Of a stretch of DNA of 11,175 nt, positions 6,370 through 11,175 are shown piece by piece. The notes under the pieces were generated by a model, which made no database searches, was not told the DNA's origin, and saw nothing but the letters and a program-made list of their open reading frames with translations. How positions within the stretch are numbered: the stretch's first letter is position 1; each line of letters begins with the position of its first letter. The stretch is from JAVXNW01 sp036645575 (GTDB taxonomy: Bacteria; Bacillota; Clostridia; Christensenellales; Aristaeellaceae), in the NCBI GenBank assembly GCA_036645575.1, contig JAVXNW010000082.1, positions 1 through 11,175 on the forward strand, given 5' to 3'. The translations under genes and the position numbers were made by a program.

Positions 6370-7338
6370 ATGAATCTCAAACATGCGCAATACGTGCTGA
6401 CCATCCTGCGGGAAGGCAGCTTTACCGAAGCCGCGAAAAAGCTGTATGTCTCGCAGCCCTCGCTCAGCCAGACGGTCAAGCAGCTGGAGGCGGGGCTGGG
6501 CGCGCCGATTTTCAACCGCGCTTCAGAGACCTTGACGCTGACCTACGTGGGCAAGCGCTACGTCGAGGCGGCGCAGCAGATCATGCTGATCTATTCAAAC
6601 CTGACAAACAGCATAGAGGATTTAAAGGCCGAAGTGCACGGAAAGATGCGCCTTGGCGTCACCATGCAGCGGGGCATGAACCTGCTGCCGCTGGTGCTTC
6701 CGCCCTTCATTGAACGATACCCCTATGTGGAGATTGAATTGCACGAGCACGGTTCGGATCGGCTGGAGAAAATGGTGCAGGAGGGCGTGTGCGACATCGC
6801 GCTTGTCACCACCAACCCCAAGGTCAATTTGCTCGAATACGTGCTGATTGAGCACGAGGAACTGGTGCTGATGGCGGCAAAGACGACCGACATCGCAAAG
6901 CGCCACGAGGATGGCGACAAAATCGATATTACCGAGGCGACGGGCGAGTCGTTTGTGTCGCTCAAGGCCGGGCACAGCGTGCGCATCATACAGGATCGGC
7001 TGTTCGCGCATTACGGCATGTCGCCGCGCCTGCTGCTGGAATCGGACAGCTTCGAGACCGCCAAGCACATTGCGGCCCGCGCAAACGCCGTGATGATCAC
7101 GCCCTACGTCTACATTTCAAACGTGCCCACCTTGCGCTCGCTGGTCAAGTGCTTTCCGATCCGCGACACGGGCTATGAGCGGCATTTCTACCTATGCTAC
7201 CGCAAGGGGCTGTATTTCACCCGGTATTTAACCGATTTTCTGGGGCTCGTGCGAGAAAAGGCGCAGGCCTACCGGCTGGACAGCTTCCCCAACTCGCAAA
7301 ACGCCGAGAGCTTGAGAAAGCCAACTGCGCCCAAATAG
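6370..7338 (+). CDS. LysR-type transcriptional regulator, probable citrate-responsive regulator
   Basis: This 322-residue protein has the LysR-family layout. The winged helix-turn-helix is at about residues 1-60 (MNLKHAQYVLTILREGSF, then FTEAAKKLYVSQPSLSQTVKQLE at 18-40, with the family's SQPSLSQ recognition helix). A linker helix follows, then a periplasmic-binding-protein-like effector domain from about residue 93. The ATG at 6370 is chosen because AAAGGAGG lies 9 nt before it and the HTH starts at the usual distance. Using the in-frame ATG at 6322 would put the operator and promoter inside the gene. The C-terminus has about 20 extra polar residues (SQNAESLRKPTAPK region). It is divergent from tctC and 15 nt upstream of citC. 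Control of both arms in response to citrate is inferred from position, not from the protein. Confidence 0.93.
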   Translation: MNLKHAQYVLTILREGSFTEAAKKLYVSQPSLSQTVKQLEAGLGAPIFNRASETLTLTYVGKRYVEAAQQIMLIYSNLTNSIEDLKAEVHGKMRLGVTMQRGMNLLPLVLPPFIERYPYVEIELHEHGSDRLEKMVQEGVCDIALVTTNPKVNLLEYVLIEHEELVLMAAKTTDIAKRHEDGDKIDITEATGESFVSLKAGHSVRIIQDRLFAHYGMSPRLLLESDSFETAKHIAARANAVMITPYVYISNVPTLRSLVKCFPIRDTGYERHFYLCYRKGLYFTRYLTDFLGLVREKAQAYRLDSFPNSQNAESLRKPTAPK

Positions 7339-7353
7339 AGGAGGCCTACGCCG

Positions 7354-8400
7354 ATGGACACCTTTGACCTAGTGGTTGTGCGCCCGGAGAATCGGCGCGC
7401 GCAGCAAGCGCTTGAGGCGCTGCTTGCGCGCGCGGGGATAGCGCTCGACAAAAATCTCGATTATTCGCTGGGGCTGGTCGATCAAGAGGGGAAAATGGTC
7501 GCGACCGGTTCCGCCTACCGGGGCACGCTTCGCTGCATGGCGGTCGATCAAGCCTATCAGGGGCAGGGGCTGCTTGCGCGCGTGCTCACTTCGCTGCTTG
7601 AGCGGCAGGTGGAAATGGGGTACCTCGAGACATTTCTGTACACAAAGTGCGAAACCGCCCGCTTCTTTGGCGATCTGGGCTTTTATGAGATCGAGCGCGT
7701 GCCCGGGCGCGTCGTCTTTATGTCCAATCGGCGCAACGCCTTTCACGCGTACCTTTCGTCGCTTGAGGCCAGCCGCGCGTCAGCCGACCGCATCGCGTCC
7801 GTCGTGATGAACGCCAACCCCTTTACGCTTGGGCACTTGGCGCTTCTTGAGCGCGCGGCGCGCGAAAACGACGTCGTAGAGTGCTTCGTGGTCTCAGAGG
7901 ACGTATCGCTCATCCCCTTTGACGTTCGGTTTGACCTTGTGCGCGCGGGCTGCGCGGCGCTTCCCAACGTGCGCCTGCACCCGTCGGGCAACTACATCGT
8001 CTCCTCGGCCACGTTCCCATCGTATTTCCTCAAAGATCAGCAGGTCATCACCCAGGCGCACGCGCAGCTCGACATCCGCGTCTTTGGGCATATCGCGCGC
8101 GCGCTGGGCATCACGCGGCGCTACGTGGGGGAAGAGCCGTTTTCCGCGATCACGCAGATCTACAACGACATCATGGCGCTGGAACTTCCGCAATGCGGGG
8201 TTCAGCTGACCGTCATGGCGCGCGCCGCCGGCCAAGGCGGGATCATCAGCGCCTCGCGCGTGCGCCAATACCTGCACGACGGCGCGCTTGCGGCCATACG
8301 CCCCTTCGTGCCGGCGACCACCTACGCCTTTTTCGAGTCGGAAAAAGGGCAGGCGATCGTGCGGCGCATACAAGAAGCCAGCCGCGTCGTCCACGACTAG
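7354..8400 (+). CDS. citC: [Citrate (pro-3S)-lyase] ligase
   Basis: The 348-residue protein activates citrate lyase by acetylating the prosthetic thiol on CitD with acetate and ATP, forming AMP and pyrophosphate. The N-terminal half is a GNAT-like domain with a QGQG acetyl-CoA-type loop at about residues 69-72. The C-terminal half is a nucleotidyltransferase domain with NANPFTLGH (152-160), equivalent to the HxGH-type ATP motif, and ISASRVRQYL (298-307), the ISxxxxR motif. This two-domain order and length are characteristic of CitC. GAGGAGG lies about 9 nt before the ATG, partly overlapping the lysR stop region, so the two genes are surely cotranscribed. In enterobacteria citC heads the lyase operon; here it is on the other strand, in the regulator's operon. 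No sign of damage. Confidence 0.95.
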   Translation: MDTFDLVVVRPENRRAQQALEALLARAGIALDKNLDYSLGLVDQEGKMVATGSAYRGTLRCMAVDQAYQGQGLLARVLTSLLERQVEMGYLETFLYTKCETARFFGDLGFYEIERVPGRVVFMSNRRNAFHAYLSSLEASRASADRIASVVMNANPFTLGHLALLERAARENDVVECFVVSEDVSLIPFDVRFDLVRAGCAALPNVRLHPSGNYIVSSATFPSYFLKDQQVITQAHAQLDIRVFGHIARALGITRRYVGEEPFSAITQIYNDIMALELPQCGVQLTVMARAAGQGGIISASRVRQYLHDGALAAIRPFVPATTYAFFESEKGQAIVRRIQEASRVVHD

Positions 8401-8441
8401 CGCGCCAGCCATTTGGGGTGATCTTGGTGAAATTGCGGAAC

Positions 8442-8497
8442 AAAAAGCGGAGCCGCCCCCGAAGCGCTTTTCATGCTTGCTTCGGGGGCGGCTCCGC
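8442..8497 (-). terminator. Strong intrinsic terminator of the aldo/keto reductase gene
   Basis: Perfect 19-bp arms (8447-8465 and 8479-8497) with a 13-nt loop form a very stable GC-rich stem. In the leftward transcript the stem is followed at once by TTTTTG (A-run 8442-8446 on the plus strand), the signature of a rho-independent terminator. It also lies downstream of citC and may impede rightward transcripts, though there is no U-run on that side. Confidence 0.85.
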
Positions 8498-8502
8498 CTA
8501 GG

Positions 8503-8529
8503 CCCTGCGTGGGCAGGGAAATGCTTTTT
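8503..8529 (+). terminator. Possible weak terminator of the lysR-citC transcript
   Basis: CCCTGC (8503-8508) and GCAGGG (8513-8518) form a 6-bp stem with a GTGG loop, followed after six bases by TTTTT (8525-8529). The displaced U-run makes it weak alone. Together with the preceding 19-bp stem it could end rightward transcription. The T-run overlaps the reductase stop codon. Confidence 0.4.
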
Positions 8530-9505
8530 ATTCGGTCAAGCCGCTCAATGTCAGGAGGCGGTTGAGCTGATCCTTGGTCAAGCGGGCGTTAGAGGCCTCG
8601 CGCAGCGCATCGACTTGCTCCATGTTGGACACGCCGACGATGGGGCTCACGGAGAAGTTGGGCTGTGCGGTCAGGAACGCCAGCGCAATGGCGGACTCGC
8701 TGAGCCCGGTCTCGCGCGCGATCTTCTGGGTCGCCTCGAACAGGCGCAGGTTGTGGTCGCTCAGGTAGCGCTCGCGCGCCTCGCCGGAGAGCCACGCCGA
8801 TCCGCCCGCGGCCATCTTGGGGAAGAACCCCTTGGCCTGCGACGTGTACGGAACGCACAGCATCCCATTCGCCTCGTGGAAGCGATAGGTCTCGGGGTCC
8901 ATCTTGCACATGGTCTTGTCGTTCATGACGACCGGATCGGCCAAGCTCCACATGGGCTGATTGGCGCTAAAGCCCATGATGCCCAGCCGTTTTGCGGCCT
9001 CATTGGCCTGGGCAATGCGCTCGGGCGTCCAGTTGGAGGTTCCGAAGGAGCGGATCTTGCCGCTTGCGACAAAGCCGTTGAGCGTCTCCAAAATATCCTC
9101 GATCGGCCGGGTCGGGTCGTCGCGGTGCAGCCAATAGATGTCGATCGTCTTGATCGCGAGCGCCTCGAGGCTCTCGTTTAAGTCGCTTGTCAGGTTTTCC
9201 TTGTCGAGCCGGTTCAGGCGCTCGCCCTCGATGGGCGGGTGTCCGCCCTTGGTGCCAATGACCAGTCTTTCGCGGTTGTTTCGCGTAGCCATCCAGTGTC
9301 CGATGACCTTTTCGCTGGCGCCGTGTCCGTTCGGGCCAAAGGCGCCGTAGACGCGCGCGGTGTCGATGAAGTTTCCGCCCATTTGTGAAAATGCGTCCAT
9401 CACCTGAAAGCTTTCTTCCTCGGTCATGGTATCGCCAAAATTCATTGTGCCTAGGCACAGGACACTTATCTTTTGATCTAGCGCCTCAAATTTATGTGCA
9501 AGCAT
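8528..9505 (-). CDS. Aldo/keto reductase family oxidoreductase
   Basis: This 325-residue protein has the NAD(P)H-dependent AKR TIM-barrel pattern. The catalytic tetrad is visible: Asp48 and Tyr53 in FIDTARVYG, Lys86 in VIGTKGGHP, and His127 in IYWLHRDDP. Later landmarks are SFGTSNWTPERI and the C-terminal cofactor-binding region SPIVGVSNMEQV. Such enzymes reduce aldehydes, ketones or sugars, or act in reverse; the substrate cannot be read from sequence. The ATG at 9505 is chosen because GAGAGGGG lies about 8 nt upstream and the family's N-terminus (a short lead to the VLCLGTMNFG strand) starts there. A longer reading frame to 9610 would run through the predicted promoter. The gene is monocistronic, divergent from the Nudix gene and convergent with citC. 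No functional link with citrate metabolism is evident. Confidence 0.92.
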   Translation of the reverse strand: MLAHKFEALDQKISVLCLGTMNFGDTMTEEESFQVMDAFSQMGGNFIDTARVYGAFGPNGHGASEKVIGHWMATRNNRERLVIGTKGGHPPIEGERLNRLDKENLTSDLNESLEALAIKTIDIYWLHRDDPTRPIEDILETLNGFVASGKIRSFGTSNWTPERIAQANEAAKRLGIMGFSANQPMWSLADPVVMNDKTMCKMDPETYRFHEANGMLCVPYTSQAKGFFPKMAAGGSAWLSGEARERYLSDHNLRLFEATQKIARETGLSESAIALAFLTAQPNFSVSPIVGVSNMEQVDALREASNARLTKDQLNRLLTLSGLTE

Positions 9506-9529
9506 GGATACACCCCTCTCTTTTGTTCC

Positions 9530-9538
9530 ATTATACCA
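9530..9538 (-). promoter_or_regulatory. Extended -10 promoter of the aldo/keto reductase gene
   Basis: On the minus strand TGG precedes a perfect TATAAT (9535-9530). The -35 region is poor (TTTCGC around 9558-9553). The start would be near 9523, leaving about 18 nt before the ATG at 9505. Confidence 0.65.
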
Positions 9539-9595
9539 TAGAAGCCCTGCGCGCGAAAGCATTTTTGGGCAAAAACCAATGTCATGGTTGCATCC

Positions 9596-9624
9596 TTGCA
9601 TTTTGATCAAAAGTATGTTAAAAT
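9596..9624 (+). promoter_or_regulatory. Predicted promoter of the Nudix-like gene
   Basis: TTGCAT (9596-9601), a 17-bp spacer and TAAAAT (9619-9624), with TG at 9616-9617 making an extended -10. The start would be near 9631, about 40 nt before the ATG at 9673. It faces away from the reductase promoter about 60 bp away. Confidence 0.6.
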
Positions 9625-9672
9625 CTAATTGTAACCCGCCTATGTATATGATGGGAAAGGTGGTTGGCGCTT

Positions 9673-10089
9673 ATGATCTTTCGCAAGTGTGCCGGGGGCG
9701 TGGTGTTTTATGAGGGCAAGGTGTTCATCCTCAAAAATGACAAGGGCGAGTGGGTGCTGCCCAAGGGCGTGATCCGGGACAGGCAGCTGATGCAGGACGT
9801 AGCGCTTGCGCGCGTAGCGGCCGAGGCGGGCGTGAAGGCGGAGATCGTCTCCCCTGCCGGCGAGACCAGCTATGAATTTTACTCGATGACGCGACACCAA
9901 CCGGTATGCAACCGCATCACGTGGTACGTCATGCGCGCGGCGACGCCGGACTACCGGATCGCCTTTGAGTTAGGCTTTACCGACGGCGATTATTTCCCCA
10001 TCGATGAGGCGCTTGAAAAGATCACCTACAGTCAGGACAAGGCGCTCGTCTCGGTCGCGCACGAAAAATACAAGGTGCTGATGTCGTAA
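9673..10089 (+). CDS. Nudix-fold protein with degenerate Nudix box
   Basis: The 138-residue protein has the Nudix-domain outline: CAGGVVFYEGKVFILKN strand pair, EWVLPKG (26-32), and an RVAAEAGV helix end (47-54). Laid on the consensus G-x5-E-x7-R-E-U-x-E-E-x-G-U from Gly32, only Gly32, Val48, Glu51, Gly53 and Val54 fit. The expected Glu38, Arg46, Glu47 and Glu50 are Gln, Ala, Arg and Ala. Most metal-binding glutamates are therefore missing and ordinary pyrophosphohydrolase activity is doubtful. From memory, similar short proteins with non-canonical boxes occur widely in Clostridia, so this may be a conserved non-catalytic or altered family, not a decaying gene. The ATG at 9673 is preferred to TTG at 9664 because AAGGTGG is 9 nt upstream. 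The gene stands alone with its own promoter and terminator. Confidence 0.8.
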   Translation: MIFRKCAGGVVFYEGKVFILKNDKGEWVLPKGVIRDRQLMQDVALARVAAEAGVKAEIVSPAGETSYEFYSMTRHQPVCNRITWYVMRAATPDYRIAFELGFTDGDYFPIDEALEKITYSQDKALVSVAHEKYKVLMS

Positions 10090-10108
10090 GGCGCTTGCGA
10101 CTTTTTTT
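10083..10108 (+). terminator. Intrinsic terminator overlapping the Nudix gene stop codon
   Basis: GTCGTAAG (10083-10090) pairs with CTTGCGAC (10094-10101) around a GCG loop, an 8-bp stem with one G-U wobble, followed directly by seven Ts (10102-10108). The TAA stop (10087-10089) lies in the left arm, so the last codons and the terminator share sequence. Confidence 0.75.
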
Positions 10109-10233
10109 GATGCGCCGCCCGTTTTGCCCGTGCGCGCTTGGTTTTGTGCGCGCGGGCGATTGGGGCATGGCGCGGCGATTGGGGCGTAGCGGCGGCGCGC
10201 CTGCTTGGTTTCCTAAATGTAACGCCGATTCTT
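10109..10233. other. GC-rich spacer with imperfect hairpin and short direct repeat
   Basis: No gene is seen here. CCC-GT-GCGCGC (10127-10137) can pair with GCGCGC-GGG (10148-10156) with a 2-nt bulge. GGCGATTGGGGC occurs twice (10155-10166 and 10174-10185), 19 bp apart. The stretch is strongly biased to G on the plus strand. It ends where the AT-richer yebC promoter begins. Confidence 0.5.
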
Positions 10234-10263
10234 TTGACATAAGCGCCCTCTGTGTGGTAGAAT
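10234..10263 (+). promoter_or_regulatory. Strong predicted promoter of yebC
   Basis: A perfect TTGACA (10234-10239) is 18 bp from TAGAAT (10258-10263), and TGG just before the -10 extends it. The start would be near 10270. AGGGGG at 10283-10288 then serves as ribosome site for the ATG at 10296. Confidence 0.8.
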
Positions 10264-10295
10264 AGAGTTATCTATTAGCAGCAGGGGGCGTTTTC

Positions 10296-11048
10296 ATGTC
10301 GGGACATAACAAATGGTCAACCATCAAGTACAAAAAAGAAAAGACTGATGCGCAGCGCGGCAAGATCTTTACGAAGATCGGGCGTGAGCTGGTCATCGCG
10401 GTGCGCGAAGGTGGCAGCGCAGACCCGGCGAGCAACGGCAAATTGCGCGACGTAATTGCCAAGGCGAAGGCGGCGAACATGCCCAACGACAACATTGCGC
10501 GCTCAATCAAGAAGGCAGCGGGCGAGGGCGAGGGCGCGAACTACAAAGAAATGACCTATGAGGGCTACGCGCCGGGTGGCGTCGCGGTCATTGTAGAGAT
10601 TGTAACCGACAACCTAAACCGCACGGCGAGCGAGGTGCGTCACATCTTCGACAAGTGCGGTGGCGCGCTGGGCGCGAACGGTTGCGTCAGTTGGATGTTC
10701 GAGCGCAAGGGCGTCATTGAGATGGAAAACGAGAAGAAGCTAGACGAAGAGGAACTGATGATGTTAGCGCTTGACGCAGGCGCGGCGGACGTCGAGGTTT
10801 CGGAGGACGTGGTGGTCATCTACACCGACCCCGCGGACTTCTCCGTCGTGCGGGAGAACCTTGAGAAGGCGGGGTGCACGTTCCTCTCAGCGGAGCGCGC
10901 CATGGTTCCGACCAACACGGTAGACATCAGCGATCCCGAGATGGCCGAAAAGGTGGAGAAGCTGATCGACTGGCTCGAGGACTACGACGACACGCAGTCG
11001 GTGTTTCATAACGCCATACTGCCCGAGAGCGAGGACGAGGACGACTGA
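10296..11048 (+). CDS. yebC: YebC/PmpR family regulator or translation factor
   Basis: The 250-residue protein is a typical full-length YebC/PmpR-family member. It opens with the hallmark MSGHNKWSTIKYKKEKTDAQRGKIF and includes NMPNDNIARSIKKAAGEG (residues about 67-84), YEGYAPGGVAVIVE, and LNRTASEVRHIFDKCGGALG, all strongly conserved in the family. Members were described as DNA-binding transcriptional regulators; more recent work links some of them to helping ribosomes through difficult motifs such as polyproline, so the cytoplasmic role is not certain. The C-terminal tail is acidic (ESEDEDD). AGGGGG sits 7 nt before the ATG. It has its own near-consensus promoter. In many bacteria yebC neighbours ruvC; that cannot be judged here because the window ends 127 nt downstream. 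Confidence 0.96.
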   Translation: MSGHNKWSTIKYKKEKTDAQRGKIFTKIGRELVIAVREGGSADPASNGKLRDVIAKAKAANMPNDNIARSIKKAAGEGEGANYKEMTYEGYAPGGVAVIVEIVTDNLNRTASEVRHIFDKCGGALGANGCVSWMFERKGVIEMENEKKLDEEELMMLALDAGAADVEVSEDVVVIYTDPADFSVVRENLEKAGCTFLSAERAMVPTNTVDISDPEMAEKVEKLIDWLEDYDDTQSVFHNAILPESEDEDD

Positions 11049-11053
11049 CCCTC

Positions 11054-11175
11054 GCGGGGTTCCAAGGGGCGCTGCCCCTTGGCCGCCGGAGGCCGTACCC
11101 TTTCCCGCCCGCCTCTCCCCCGCGTGAGCGGCGGATAGGGTCAAGGGACTGGGCCCTTGCAGGGTTCCCAGGGGC
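11054..11175. repeat. GC-rich repeat-like region downstream of yebC, cut by window edge
   Basis: A 17-bp segment recurs 105 bp apart in direct orientation: GCGGGGTTCCAAGGGGC (11054-11070) and GCAGGGTTCCCAGGGGC (11159-11175), 15 of 17 identical; the second copy touches the window end. Two perfect hairpins are present: CCAAGGGGC-GCT-GCCCCTTGG (11062-11082) and CAAGGG-N6-CCCTTG (11142-11159). Neither is followed by a T-run. No open frame is convincing. The form suggests a dispersed palindromic intergenic repeat; the first stem may also serve as the 3' end of yebC mRNA. Confidence 0.55.

Noticed and set aside
9506..9610. 35-residue N-terminal extension of the aldo/keto reductase
   Set aside because: It would translate through the predicted TATAAT promoter and has no family counterpart; ATG 9505 has a good ribosome site.
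10155..10185. GGCGATTGGGGC repeated twice as a possible CRISPR or regulator iteron
   Set aside because: Only two 12-bp copies with a 19-bp period in GC-rich sequence; too short and too few for an array.
10887..11144. 85-codon minus-strand frame at the right end
   Set aside because: It spans the antisense of yebC and the palindromic tail, with no ribosome site or recognisable domain.

Overview
This 11.2-kb window looks like chromosomal DNA from a fairly GC-rich low-oxygen Firmicute, probably class Clostridia. The reasons are strong GGAGG-type ribosome sites before nearly every gene, sigma-A promoters with extended -10 elements, a clostridial-style Nudix-like protein, YebC, and citrate-lyase genes in D-E-F order. 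The taxonomic call is inference from gene style; no rRNA or other marker is present.

Region 1 (about 1-8400) is a citrate (or related tricarboxylate) uptake and cleavage locus built around a divergent promoter at 6240-6369. Leftward, in transcription order, lie tctC-tctB-tctA, a complete tripartite tricarboxylate transporter (binding protein, small and large membrane subunits). They are followed by citD-citE-citF, the acyl-carrier, beta and alpha subunits of citrate lyase. The three cit genes are tightly coupled: citD/citE overlap by ATGA and citE/citF are 1 nt apart. Rightward lie a LysR-type regulator and citC, the ligase that acetylates the lyase prosthetic group to activate it. The expected flow is: the binding protein captures substrate, TctAB imports it, CitDEF splits citrate to acetate and oxaloacetate, CitC keeps the lyase active, and the LysR protein controls both arms through a dyad at 6317-6333. 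The prosthetic-group genes citX and citG and an oxaloacetate decarboxylase are not in the window. After citF come a hairpin, a short AT-rich stretch, and the first codons of another leftward gene at the left edge.

Region 2 (8400-10110) holds a leftward aldo/keto reductase and a rightward Nudix-fold protein with a badly degraded Nudix box. They diverge from neighbouring extended -10 promoters. A 19-bp stem terminator separates citC from the reductase, and an intrinsic terminator overlaps the Nudix stop codon.

Region 3 (10110-11175) is a GC-rich spacer, a near-consensus promoter, the yebC/pmpR-type regulator gene, and a GC-rich repeat-like tail with two hairpins. The tail runs off the right edge. 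No tRNA, rRNA, CRISPR array, transposase or phage gene was seen. I found no clearly novel system. The most interesting points are the pairing of a Tct transporter with citrate lyase under one LysR regulator, the hairpins placed between modules, the degenerate Nudix protein, and the repeat-like sequence at both edges.
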